This document shows positions 1 through 7,505 of a stretch of 21,503 nt of DNA, piece after piece. The notes beneath the pieces are model-generated. The model worked only from the letters and a program-made list of their open reading frames with translations, did no database searches and was not told where the DNA came from. Every line of letters starts with the position of its first letter. Within the stretch, counting starts at the first letter, position 1. The position numbers were made by a program, and so were the translations under genes. Origin of the DNA: CAYHIW01 sp964356745 (GTDB taxonomy: Bacteria > Patescibacteriota > Microgenomatia > UBA1406 > GWC2-37-13); the NCBI GenBank assembly GCA_964356745.1, contig CAYHIW010000011.1:1-21503 (forward strand), written 5' to 3'.

Positions 1-1422
1 AGTTTTACATCCTACCTGCAACTTTTCACCCTTAACTTTAAAGTCGAACAGCGGCCACCCCGTTCCACCAGTCGTACACGCCGCTTTCATACCTTGACGG
101 ATGAGGTCGATGGTTTTTTGAGATATAGGAAGTTTTTTACAGTCAGATTTTGCATCTTTGAGAAACTGAGGTGTACAGGCAGATCCGTTATTGGCAAACA
201 CAGCGCTTGCCATAGCAATTTGCATCGGAGTAGTCGAAAGATATCCTTGACCAATCGCCATATTATAGGTGTCCCCTAAAAACCAATCCTCGTTTAATAT
301 GTCCCTTTTCCAGTACGGTGAAGGAATAGTTCCTTCGGCCTGTTCAAGCGACATATTTATTTTGTGTCCAAGCCCAAATATCTCTGACCATTTTTTCATA
401 TGCTGTACGCCAAGCCGCGCACCAGTTCTATAGAAAAAAATATCGTTTGATCGTTGAAGTGCTTTGATAATATCAACCTCTCCCTCTTTCCTTCCATACT
501 CCAAAAAGTACCAGTTACCAAACGTAATGGGGCCTGCTTGAATGGTTCCCGTATCTTCAAAAATAGTTGAAGTATCTATTTTCTTTTCTTCCAAGGCACC
601 TGTTGCAACAAACAATTTGTAGATAGAGCCTGGAGGATAAACACCTTCTGTGGCGCGATTAAATAAAGGATGTGCGTCGCTTGTAAGATATGACTGAATT
701 ACCTGGTTTTTTGCATCTTCAAAATCTTGAATATTATAAGAAGGTGAGGAAAATAGCGTAATAACTTCTCCGGTTTTTGGGATAAGTCCAATAACCGCTC
801 CTTTTTTATCCTTAAGAAGCTCCTGGGCCTTTTTTTGGAGACGAAGATCAAGACCAAGCTGAATCGTTTTGCCGTCTTCTGGAGGAATAACGGTCAGAAC
901 CTTGTACTGTTTACCTCTCGCATCAAGCTCAATCAGTTTTTTGCCTTTTTTTCCTCTTAAGTCACATTCGTATAATTTCTCAATCCCCTTTTTACCAACC
1001 TTATCGCCGAGGATTGATTTATCAAAACAAAGGTCGTTTTTAAGATCATTCTCATCTGCGATTTGTCGATATCCGACAAGAGGAGCTATGCTTTCGGGTT
1101 CACGATAAACACGTCTCAATTCAATACGATCCTTAGTTTTTTGCTGTTTAGGTTCGACAGTTGCAAGAGCTTGTCCTTTTGTATCGATAATGGTTCCTCG
1201 TTTTGGCTCAATAATAATTTCTCTAATGCGATTCTCGTCAGAAAGGCGTCGATAATAGTCGCCTTTAGCGATGGTTAGTTCAAATAGTCTTGAGAAGAGA
1301 ACGAGAAAAACAATTGCAACAAAGACAAGAAGAATCTGAGTGGTAATTCTAACGTCATAGTGAGCTCTTGACTTGAACTGATTGGAATGATCGCCGCGTT
1401 CAATAAGAGGAAGTTTGTTCAT
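1..1422 (-). CDS. mrdA: Penicillin-binding protein 2 (peptidoglycan transpeptidase), partial
   Basis: This is a class B penicillin-binding protein that cross-links peptidoglycan, probably the elongation-type PBP2. It reads open from an ATG at 1422 to the window edge, giving 474 residues with the C-terminus missing. One membrane anchor lies at about residues 28-45, followed by the PBP dimerisation region (EPKRGTIIDTKGQ, about 73-85) and the transpeptidase domain. The SxxK motif is S266-I-Y-K269. The second motif is S325-N-D, as in PBP2-type enzymes, which have SxD. The last two residues visible are K473-T474, the start of the KTG motif, so the rest lies outside the window. The ATG overlaps the stop of the upstream PIG-L gene as ATGA, so the two are translationally coupled. 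FtsI-type PBP3 is the alternative, but the SND motif favours PBP2. Confidence 0.88.
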   Translation of the reverse strand, partial: MNKLPLIERGDHSNQFKSRAHYDVRITTQILLVFVAIVFLVLFSRLFELTIAKGDYYRRLSDENRIREIIIEPKRGTIIDTKGQALATVEPKQQKTKDRIELRRVYREPESIAPLVGYRQIADENDLKNDLCFDKSILGDKVGKKGIEKLYECDLRGKKGKKLIELDARGKQYKVLTVIPPEDGKTIQLGLDLRLQKKAQELLKDKKGAVIGLIPKTGEVITLFSSPSYNIQDFEDAKNQVIQSYLTSDAHPLFNRATEGVYPPGSIYKLFVATGALEEKKIDTSTIFEDTGTIQAGPITFGNWYFLEYGRKEGEVDIIKALQRSNDIFFYRTGARLGVQHMKKWSEIFGLGHKINMSLEQAEGTIPSPYWKRDILNEDWFLGDTYNMAIGQGYLSTTPMQIAMASAVFANNGSACTPQFLKDAKSDCKKLPISQKTIDLIRQGMKAACTTGGTGWPLFDFKVKGEKLQVGCKT

Positions 1423-2084
1423 TCCGATCGCTTAGTAACTAAAAAATGTTCTTTTTTACCTCGGATATCAAGCATGGAAAGTATAAACTTCATATCCTTG
1501 AGTTGAGATTTATGCTGATGTATGGCTTTCATTCGAAGTTCCCATACCGAAGTTACATCTATTGTTTCGTCAATATCTCTCAGTTTGTAAGGTGTTGGTG
1601 TGTAGACAAAATAATTCTTGCGAAGCGCTTCTTTTTGATCTTCTCCAAGACAAAAATACATGACTTTTTTAACAAAAGAATGTTCTCGAAAAAGATAGCT
1701 CGTGATCATAGACATAGCGATGTGATCCAGATGTCCAGATACTCCGTGGGGCTCCATAGTAAGAAGAATCTCTGGTTTCAGATCATTTAAAATGGGCTTA
1801 ATGGCATCTGCAACTTTATGATAAAGATTGTTTGAAAGCGCACCATCTTTAAAATTAAGGAAATGAACTTTCTGTACCCCAAGAATTTTGGAAGAGGAGA
1901 GTAGTTCTTTTTGGCGAGTCTTACCAAGATCAGAAAGGTTATTTTGAAGATGATTTTCACCGGCATCTCCGTTGGTTGCGCAGATAATAGTGACGTTATG
2001 CGTCTGTGCAAGAAGAGCAATTGTTCCGGCACAACCAAACGATTCATCATCCGGATGAGCAAAAATACAAACAACATTCTTCAT
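1419..2084 (-). CDS. PIG-L/LmbE family deacetylase
   Basis: This is a zinc-dependent N-acetylglucosaminyl-type deacetylase of the PIG-L/LmbE superfamily. The family acts on GlcNAc-containing small molecules or lipids; the substrate here cannot be told from sequence. The AHPDDE motif (zinc ligands His and second Asp) lies at residues 9-14 counted from the chosen start, and a GHLDH motif (third zinc ligand His) at about 117-121. At 221 residues it has normal family length. An upstream ATG at 2093 would add MNV, but that ATG touches a perfect TATAAT (-10) box. RNA made from that promoter would start downstream of it, so the second ATG at 2084 is the more likely start. It overlaps the PBP2 gene by 4 nt, which suggests a cell-wall or glycolipid role. 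Confidence 0.85.
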   Translation of the reverse strand: MKNVVCIFAHPDDESFGCAGTIALLAQTHNVTIICATNGDAGENHLQNNLSDLGKTRQKELLSSSKILGVQKVHFLNFKDGALSNNLYHKVADAIKPILNDLKPEILLTMEPHGVSGHLDHIAMSMITSYLFREHSFVKKVMYFCLGEDQKEALRKNYFVYTPTPYKLRDIDETIDVTSVWELRMKAIHQHKSQLKDMKFILSMLDIRGKKEHFLVTKRSE

Positions 2085-2088
2085 AACG

Positions 2089-2117
2089 TTCATATTATAG
2101 GTAATTTTTGATAAAAT
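2089..2117 (+). promoter_or_regulatory. Possible promoter of tRNA-Pro and the hydrolase
   Basis: TTCATA at 2089-2094 and TAAAAT at 2112-2117 are 17 bp apart, and the -10-like box lies 10 nt before the tRNA 5' end. It overlaps the divergent PIG-L promoter. The match to consensus is only moderate. Confidence 0.35.
2094..2099 (-). promoter_or_regulatory. -10 box for the PIG-L/PBP2 operon
   Basis: The minus strand reads TATAAT immediately before the ATG at 2093 and 9 nt before the in-frame ATG at 2084. A transcript would begin about 7 nt after the box, so the ATG at 2084 would be reached with a leader of 2-3 nt. An inverted repeat, GTAATTTT-N4-AAAATTAC (2101-2120), covers the spacer and upstream region and could be an operator. 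Confidence 0.55.
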
Positions 2118-2127
2118 TACACATTAA

Positions 2128-2201
2128 CGGGGTGTAGTTTAACGGTAGAATTCGCGGCTGGGGGTCGTGAGACCGGGGTTCAATTCCCCGCACCCCGACC
2201 A
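2128..2201 (+). tRNA. tRNA-Pro (anticodon GGG)
   Basis: A full cloverleaf folds. The acceptor stem is CGGGGTG (2128-2134) with CACCCCG (2191-2197). The D stem is 2137-2140 with 2148-2151. The anticodon stem is 2153-2157 with 2165-2169 and allows G-U pairs. The T stem is CGGGG/CCCCG around the loop TTCAATT (2179-2185). The loop CTGGGGG places anticodon GGG at 2160-2162. The C1-G72 pair, A73 and G37 are typical of bacterial tRNA-Pro. CCA is encoded at 2199-2201. The next gene starts only 7 nt downstream. Confidence 0.93.
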
Positions 2202-2208
2202 TAATCGT

Positions 2209-3078
2209 ATGAATGCGGAGCCAATAGTAATAACAACGCCTCAACAATATCAGCTCAATGGTATGTGGTGGGGTAGGCAAAACGTTGAAACAGTTATTAT
2301 TGGTGTGCACGGACTGACTTCGGATCTCTTTTCTGGTCTTTCATACTACTTACCACTTTTGTCCGATCGTACAGGAGTGGTAACGTTTAATAATCGAGGA
2401 CACGGGTTTGTCTCAAGTCTAAAAAAAGTAAATAAGGAGAAAAAGAAAGGATACGAGTCGGTACTTGGTGGGACCGCGCTTGAGAAGTTTGAAGATTGTG
2501 TAGACGATATCCAAGGAGTCGTTGAGTTTGTGAAATCAAAGGGTGTTAAGAAGATTATTCTCGCAGGACACTCAACCGGCTGTCAGAAGTCAGTCTATTA
2601 TTTGTACAAAACTCAGAACAAAGAACAGATCGCAAAACTAGTATTACTTTCTCCTTTAAGTGATTATGCGTATGCTAAGAAGTTTTTAAATCCTGGCGAT
2701 TTCAAAAAATCTCTTGCGATCGCTCAAGATCAAGTTAAGGTAGGTAAAGGTGATGACTTTATGCCGGTAGAATTGACCGATGGAGAGCTCCTAAGCGCGC
2801 AACGCTTTGTAAGTCTGTACGACACTCAGAGTGAAGAAGAACTTTTTACTTACGCACACGACAAGAAGCCTCTTGCTTATGAATCGGTCAGGATTCCTTT
2901 AACCGTTGTGCTCCCGGAAGAAGATGAATACAAAGATCGTGACATAGAAGAGATCGGAAAATGGTTTGATGCTCATACGAAATCAGAAAAATACGAAAGA
3001 ATTATTGTTCCTGGGGCAATGCATAACTTTAAAGGAAATGAAAAAGACGTAACTACTGTTCTTAAAAAGTTCGTATAG
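2209..3078 (+). CDS. Alpha/beta hydrolase
   Basis: This is a cytoplasmic serine hydrolase of the alpha/beta-hydrolase fold, 289 residues, substrate unknown. The oxyanion-hole region is VHGLTSD (about 33-39). The nucleophile elbow is GHSTG at 120-124 with Ser122. The acidic member is probably in the stretch PEEDEYKD (about 236-243), and the catalytic His is H272 in GAMHNF. It lacks a signal peptide. The frame stays open upstream into the tRNA, but the first sensible start is the ATG at 2209, 7 nt after the tRNA CCA. There is no room for a promoter of its own between the two, so it is probably expressed by read-through from the tRNA transcript. An esterase or a peptidase-like hydrolase are both possible. 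Confidence 0.85.
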   Translation: MNAEPIVITTPQQYQLNGMWWGRQNVETVIIGVHGLTSDLFSGLSYYLPLLSDRTGVVTFNNRGHGFVSSLKKVNKEKKKGYESVLGGTALEKFEDCVDDIQGVVEFVKSKGVKKIILAGHSTGCQKSVYYLYKTQNKEQIAKLVLLSPLSDYAYAKKFLNPGDFKKSLAIAQDQVKVGKGDDFMPVELTDGELLSAQRFVSLYDTQSEEELFTYAHDKKPLAYESVRIPLTVVLPEEDEYKDRDIEEIGKWFDAHTKSEKYERIIVPGAMHNFKGNEKDVTTVLKKFV

Positions 3079-3089
3079 ACGAACTTTTT
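3064..3089. terminator. Perfect 10-bp hairpin after the hydrolase (terminator or operator)
   Basis: AAAAAGTTCG (3064-3073) and CGAACTTTTT (3080-3089) form a perfect inverted repeat with a 6-nt loop that contains the TAG stop of the hydrolase. The stem ending in five T fits a weak intrinsic terminator. It also lies immediately upstream of the -10 box of the DtxR-type regulator gene, so an operator for autoregulation is an equal alternative. Confidence 0.45.
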
Positions 3090-3093
3090 GTGG

Positions 3094-3099
3094 TATACT
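3094..3099 (+). promoter_or_regulatory. -10 box (TATACT) of the DtxR-MCO-ZIP operon
   Basis: TATACT lies 7 nt before the ATG at 3107, so the predicted transcript starts at or next to the start codon (leaderless). The hairpin at 3064-3089 occupies the region between -10 and -35. Confidence 0.55.
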
Positions 3100-3106
3100 T
3101 GTTTTC

Positions 3107-3508
3107 ATGACAGAGACGAGAGAAGACTACTTGCGAGCAATCTACTACCTTGAAGGTAAAAATAGCGTCATTAAAGCCGTTGATATTGCAAGATATCTCA
3201 ACTTACGAAAATCAACCGTTACCGAACGACTTCAAGCACTGGCTGAAAACAACTTCATATCATACGAGCGTTACGGTAAAATAAAACTGCTTCAAAAGGG
3301 TCGTACGATTGCAAAAGAATTAACGAAAAAGCACCGTCTGATCGAAGTTTTTCTTTACCAATTACTTCATCGTCCAAAGGATAAAGTTCATGAAGAAGCA
3401 CATAAACTTGAGCATGCATTTAGCAGCGACTCGATTAAGGCTCTTCAAAAGTTACTTGGTAATCCACAGACTGACCCTCACGGGCAACCAATTCCACAAC
3501 AACTCTAA
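3107..3508 (+). CDS. DtxR/MntR-type metal-dependent repressor
   Basis: This is a metal-sensing transcription factor of the DtxR family, 133 residues. The N-terminal winged helix (about 1-65) contains the recognition-helix region LRKSTVTERLQAL. The dimerisation and metal-binding helices follow (KHRLIEVFL, then VHEEAHKLEH, about 77-106). The positions of DtxR His79, Glu83, His98, Glu105 and His106 are conserved, while the Cys102 position is His. Of the MntR pair Asp8/Glu11, Asp is kept (D7) and Glu is Arg. The SH3-like C-terminal domain of DtxR is absent, so the overall size is that of MntR. It leads an operon with the multicopper oxidase (5-nt gap) and the ZIP permease (1-nt gap), which it most likely regulates. 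Whether iron, manganese or another metal is sensed is open. Confidence 0.87.
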   Translation: MTETREDYLRAIYYLEGKNSVIKAVDIARYLNLRKSTVTERLQALAENNFISYERYGKIKLLQKGRTIAKELTKKHRLIEVFLYQLLHRPKDKVHEEAHKLEHAFSSDSIKALQKLLGNPQTDPHGQPIPQQL

Positions 3509-3513
3509 AAAAT

Positions 3514-4596
3514 ATGACTAAAAAATTAAATATTATTATTCTCTCCACTGTTATTTTAGTGATCTTACTTGTGATGTTGTTTCTATCCAAACAAACACAG
3601 GTGAAGAGGAGTGTCGAAGAGTCGATGGGAATGGGCAGTATGCAAAGTTCAGTTTCTAAAAATAAAAATCCTGCTCAAAAAGCTCAGGAAGGATTTGGGC
3701 CTAATGGAGAGGTAAAAACAAAACAGTCAATTAATCCTACAGCGTTTTTATCAACCTGGAATTTTAATAATCTACCACCTCAAGAGCGAAAGAAATATTA
3801 TAAAGAAACTAAACGTTCTGACGGAACAGCGCTTCGTGAATATTGGATTTACGCAGCCGATCAAGAAATTGAGATAGCACCAGGAGTTTTTTATCCTGCA
3901 TGGACGTATAACGGGCAAGTACCTGGTCCAACTATTCGAGCAACCGAGGGAGATCTGGTTAGAATATACTTTACCAACAGGGGAACTAAAGCTCATACGA
4001 TTCACTCTCACGGCTTTCATAAAGCAAGTATGGATGGTTCAATGCCTGAAGACTTTGTGTATCCTGGGAAAACGTTCACCTATGAATTTACTGCCGAGCC
4101 ATTTGGTCTTCATCTGTATCACTGTCACTCATCTCCGGTTAAACAACATATCGGAAAGGGATTGTACGGTGCGTATATTGTTGATCCCAGAAAAGATACA
4201 AGACCAAAAGCGAGTCGAGAACTGGTGATGGTAATGAACGGATTTGATACGAATTTTGACGGTGAAAACGAAGTATACGCAGTAAATACCGAAGCATTTT
4301 CTTATGTAAAGCATCCGATCAAAGTAAAAAAGGGAGAACGAGTGCGAATCTATCTTATCAATACGCTTGAGTCAGACCCACTCAACTCGTTTCATTTGCA
4401 CGGTAACTTTTTTGATGAATATAAGACAGGCACCAAGCAAGACCCAAATGCGTTTACCGATATCGTATCCTTTGTTCAAGGAGAAAGATCAATTCTTGAC
4501 GTGCAGTTTAAATTCCCCGGTCAGTACATGTTCCATGCGCACCAGTCTGAATTCACAGAAAAAGGCTGGATGGGACTTTTTGAAGTAGAAGAATAA
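3514..4596 (+). CDS. Membrane-anchored two-domain multicopper oxidase
   Basis: This 360-residue protein has an uncleaved N-terminal anchor (about 6-25), a low-complexity linker with Met and Ser (about 36-70) and two cupredoxin domains (about 110-226 and 235-358). All four trinuclear-cluster HxH motifs are present: H164-S-H166, H203-C-H205, H294-L-H296 and H341-A-H343. The type 1 copper site lies in domain 1: H161, C204 and H212. The usual axial Met is replaced by L217. Eight cluster histidines argue for an oxygen-reducing oxidase rather than a NirK nitrite reductase. T1 in domain 1 only fits the type C two-domain oxidases. Location between a metal repressor and a ZIP permease suggests oxidation of a metal ion (Fe, Mn or Cu) outside the membrane; this is inference. 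Confidence 0.9.
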   Translation: MTKKLNIIILSTVILVILLVMLFLSKQTQVKRSVEESMGMGSMQSSVSKNKNPAQKAQEGFGPNGEVKTKQSINPTAFLSTWNFNNLPPQERKKYYKETKRSDGTALREYWIYAADQEIEIAPGVFYPAWTYNGQVPGPTIRATEGDLVRIYFTNRGTKAHTIHSHGFHKASMDGSMPEDFVYPGKTFTYEFTAEPFGLHLYHCHSSPVKQHIGKGLYGAYIVDPRKDTRPKASRELVMVMNGFDTNFDGENEVYAVNTEAFSYVKHPIKVKKGERVRIYLINTLESDPLNSFHLHGNFFDEYKTGTKQDPNAFTDIVSFVQGERSILDVQFKFPGQYMFHAHQSEFTEKGWMGLFEVEE

Positions 4597-4597
4597 T

Positions 4598-5779
4598 ATG
4601 AAAAGACGAATTTATTTTTACATAGGAGCTCCACTTATCAGTTTGGTCGTTTTTCTTTTTGTCTTTCTTAAGTTTGGACCATTGGGAGTATTTCAGACAA
4701 CGGTAGTTCCGCTTGAAGATGCCTTTATCCAAAGAGTTGTTTTTAAACCAGAACAGATTACAGTAACAGTCTTTAATAATGGGGCTGAGCCGGTAACGAT
4801 TGTGCAAGCTTTAATTAATGATGCGTATTGGCAGTTTACTATGGAACCGAGTCGTACATTGCAACCAAGAGAACGTGCAGTTATCAACATGTACTATCCT
4901 TGGTTGTCAGGTGATCCTCAACATATAAGTCTACTGTCTCGTAACGGAACAACGTTTGATAAAGAAATTGAAGCTGCGGCAATTACTCCTCAACTCCAAG
5001 CAGATTACATACAAGCATTCATTCTTCTTGGTCTATACGTTGGTGTAATTCCTGTTTTATTGGGGCTTATGTGGTTACCGCTTTTGAAACGACTGCACGA
5101 AAAGTGGTACGGACTTCTCATCTCGCTTACCGTTGGACTTCTCATTTTTTTGGGAGTGGATGCGCTATTTGAAGCCTTTGAATTAATACAAGAAGTGCCG
5201 ACTGCACTAAATGGATCAGGTATTTTTCTCATAGGATTTCTCCTATCGATTCTGGTACTTTCAGCAGTGAGTCACAAAACAGAACATCTGTTTGATACTG
5301 ATCACGAACACACACAAGCTCTTATTTGGGGATATTTAATCGCGCTTGGTATTGGACTTCATAATCTTGGTGAAGGTCTTGCTATTGGAAGTGCTTATGC
5401 AATAGGAGCGGTTGCTCTGGGAAGTTCGCTTGTGATTGGTTTTATGCTTCACAATATTACCGAAGGGATTGCGATTGTTGCGCCTCTTACCAAAACAATA
5501 AAGAATATACGACAAGACGTTCATCATGTTGTTCTCATGGGTATTATTGCAGGTGTTCCGACGATTATCGGTAGTCTTATTGGTGGATTTTCTTATACCA
5601 CCGAGTTTGCACTTTTATTTTTGGCAATAGGAGCTGGTGCGATATTTGACGTTGCATTTGATATCATTCACAGTATTAAGAAGGGTTCCTGGCTTTCTCT
5701 TTTCAAAGTCACTCATGTTATTGGATTTCTTGCAGGACTCTTCATTATGTACTTAACCGGGTTTTTTGTAACAGGATGA
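4598..5779 (+). CDS. ZIP family metal permease with an N-terminal extracytoplasmic domain
   Basis: This 393-residue protein is a ZIP-type divalent metal transporter. The core has about eight membrane segments from residue 137 onward. The hallmark metal sites are H255-N-x-x-E259 in TM4 and H285-N-x-x-E289 in TM5. The loop before TM4 is His-rich (H226, H230, H236, H238), as is common in ZIP proteins. Before the core there is an extra membrane segment (about 6-26) and a roughly 100-residue stretch rich in beta-type sequence (about 35-125), probably folded outside the membrane. It follows the multicopper oxidase by 1 nt and its stop overlaps the next ATG as ATGA. The cassette suggests coupled oxidation and uptake of a metal under the DtxR-type regulator. 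Confidence 0.88.
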   Translation: MKRRIYFYIGAPLISLVVFLFVFLKFGPLGVFQTTVVPLEDAFIQRVVFKPEQITVTVFNNGAEPVTIVQALINDAYWQFTMEPSRTLQPRERAVINMYYPWLSGDPQHISLLSRNGTTFDKEIEAAAITPQLQADYIQAFILLGLYVGVIPVLLGLMWLPLLKRLHEKWYGLLISLTVGLLIFLGVDALFEAFELIQEVPTALNGSGIFLIGFLLSILVLSAVSHKTEHLFDTDHEHTQALIWGYLIALGIGLHNLGEGLAIGSAYAIGAVALGSSLVIGFMLHNITEGIAIVAPLTKTIKNIRQDVHHVVLMGIIAGVPTIIGSLIGGFSYTTEFALLFLAIGAGAIFDVAFDIIHSIKKGSWLSLFKVTHVIGFLAGLFIMYLTGFFVTG

Positions 5780-7011
5780 AAACACTTCCGTTTGATAAAA
5801 AACGCATAGACGATCTTGCTAAAAAACATCCAACACCCTTCTATATTTACGATGAAGAGGGTATTCGTGCGTCTGCTCAAAAGCTAAATAAAGTATTTGA
5901 ATGGGCGCATAATTTTAAAAACTATTTTGCGGTTAAAGCACTTCCTAATCCTCATATTTTAAGAATCTTAAAAGAAGAAGGTATGGGAGCAGACTGTAGT
6001 TCTCTTCCTGAACTTATTCTTGCTGAAAAAGTTGGCATTAGTGGTGATGAAATTATGCTTACTTCTAACGACACGCCGGCTTCAGAGTTCAAAAAAGCAA
6101 AAGATCTCAATGCGATCATTAATCTAGACGACATCTCTCATCTCGATTATTTAGAGTCGAATGTCGGTCTGCCAAAGCTACTTAGTTTTCGCTATAATCC
6201 AGGGCCGCTTCGAGAGGGAAATAGTATTATTGGCAAACCCGAAGAGGCAAAATATGGATTAACTCGTGAACAATTATTTATCGCATATAAAACAGCAAGA
6301 ACAAAGGGTGTTGAACGATTCGGACTTCATACTATGATTGCCTCAAACGAACTCAATTCAGAATTTTTTATAGAAACCGCACGAATGTTATTTGAACTCG
6401 TAGTTGAAATTAAAAAACAACTTGGCATAAGAATTGAGTTTATTAATTTAGGAGGAGGAATTGGGATTCCGTATAAGCCAGAACAAAAAGAAGTAGATAT
6501 TGAACGCATTGGTAAAAAAACACAAGATTTATACAAGAAATTAATCAAGAATACAGAGTTAGATCCATTACAAATCACGATGGAGTGTGGCAGATTTATC
6601 ACGGGACCTCACGGCTATCTTATTTCAAAAGTCTTGCACCTAAAAAATACCTACCGTGATTATGTGGGGCTCGATGCGTCTATGGCTAACTTAATGCGTC
6701 CAGGTATGTATGGTGCGTATCATCACATAACCGTACTTGGAAAAGAGAATGAGCGCAATGATTGTGTGTATGACGTTACCGGATCGCTGTGTGAAAATAA
6801 TGACAAGTTTGCTATACAGAGAAAATTACCAAAAATCAATATTGGCGACATTATCGTAGTTCATGATGCAGGAGCACACGGTCACTCAATGGGATTCCAA
6901 TATAATGGCAAGCTTCGATCTGCAGAATTTCTTATGAAAAAAGACAGAACATTTCAGATGATCCGTCGCGCAGAGACGATAGATGATTATTTTGCTACAA
7001 TTACCGTATGA
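5776..7011 (+). CDS. lysA: Diaminopimelate decarboxylase-like PLP enzyme
   Basis: This is a fold-type III PLP decarboxylase, 411 residues. Diaminopimelate decarboxylase, which makes lysine from meso-DAP, is the best guess. The PLP lysine is K54 in YFAVKA. The glycine-rich phosphate loop GGGIG is at 226-230, CENND with the active-site Cys at 339-343, DAGAHG at 364-369 and Tyr376 in QYNGK. The otherwise common EPGR motif is E270-C-G-R273, and the HxGS motif region reads HTMIAS (185-190). These changes leave a related amino-acid or carboxynorspermidine decarboxylase possible. No other lysine-pathway gene is nearby. It is coupled by ATGA overlaps to the ZIP gene before it and to dCMP deaminase after it. 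Confidence 0.78.
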   Translation: MKTLPFDKKRIDDLAKKHPTPFYIYDEEGIRASAQKLNKVFEWAHNFKNYFAVKALPNPHILRILKEEGMGADCSSLPELILAEKVGISGDEIMLTSNDTPASEFKKAKDLNAIINLDDISHLDYLESNVGLPKLLSFRYNPGPLREGNSIIGKPEEAKYGLTREQLFIAYKTARTKGVERFGLHTMIASNELNSEFFIETARMLFELVVEIKKQLGIRIEFINLGGGIGIPYKPEQKEVDIERIGKKTQDLYKKLIKNTELDPLQITMECGRFITGPHGYLISKVLHLKNTYRDYVGLDASMANLMRPGMYGAYHHITVLGKENERNDCVYDVTGSLCENNDKFAIQRKLPKINIGDIIVVHDAGAHGHSMGFQYNGKLRSAEFLMKKDRTFQMIRRAETIDDYFATITV

Positions 7012-7475
7012 AATCGTTTGATCGACCATCGTGGGACGAATATTTCATGTCGCTTGCACAGGTTGTTAAGACGCGTGGAAACTGTATTCGACAAAAAGTA
7101 GGAGCAGTAGTCGAAAAAGATAGACGTATTATTGCAACCGGTTACAACGGAACTCCTCAAGGAATTCCCAACTGTTTTGAAGGAGGGTGCGATCGTTGTC
7201 GCGCTCGTGAAGATGGTCAGCTTGAGCGTGGTCAGGACAAGGATAAATGTGTTTGTATTCATGCTGAGCAAAACGCCATAATTCAGTCTGCGTATCACGG
7301 TATCTCAACAAAAGATGCCGAGATGTATACGACACTTTCTCCGTGTAGCCAGTGTGCTAAGGTGATCATTAATGCGGGAATACGGAGGATTGTGTGTGGG
7401 GGTAAGTATCACGACGAGAACGGAATAGAACTTCTTAAAAAAGCTAAAATTGAGGTTGTGATTAAAAGTACTTGA
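7008..7475 (+). CDS. comEB: dCMP deaminase
   Basis: This is a zinc-dependent deoxycytidylate deaminase (dCMP to dUMP), 155 residues, of the ComEB type. The zinc and catalytic site is H85-A-E87 with P112-C113-S-Q-C116. The substrate-binding region TGYNGTPQG (44-52) is typical. A second Cys cluster (C56, C61, C64, C81, C83) matches the additional zinc site of this subfamily. It supplies dUMP for the thymidylate synthase at 20491. It overlaps lysA by 4 nt (ATGA), so it is probably in the same operon. Confidence 0.92.
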   Translation: MKSFDRPSWDEYFMSLAQVVKTRGNCIRQKVGAVVEKDRRIIATGYNGTPQGIPNCFEGGCDRCRAREDGQLERGQDKDKCVCIHAEQNAIIQSAYHGISTKDAEMYTTLSPCSQCAKVIINAGIRRIVCGGKYHDENGIELLKKAKIEVVIKST

Positions 7476-7505
7476 TATTAAATTCGCGTACTTGCTTTCA
7501 TTTTT

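Noticed and set aside
869..1278. Plus-strand open frames opposite PBP2
   Set aside because: They are antisense to a gene with clear PBP motifs, lack recognisable domains and read as low-complexity Ser/Phe-rich sequence.
2167..2208. Upstream extension of the hydrolase reading frame from a GTG inside the tRNA
   Set aside because: The extension lies within the tRNA-Pro cloverleaf and adds residues not expected in an alpha/beta hydrolase; the ATG at 2209 is better.
3514..4596. Copper nitrite reductase (NirK) instead of a multicopper oxidase
   Set aside because: NirK has only a type 2 site with three His at the interface; here all four HxH pairs of a trinuclear cluster are present.
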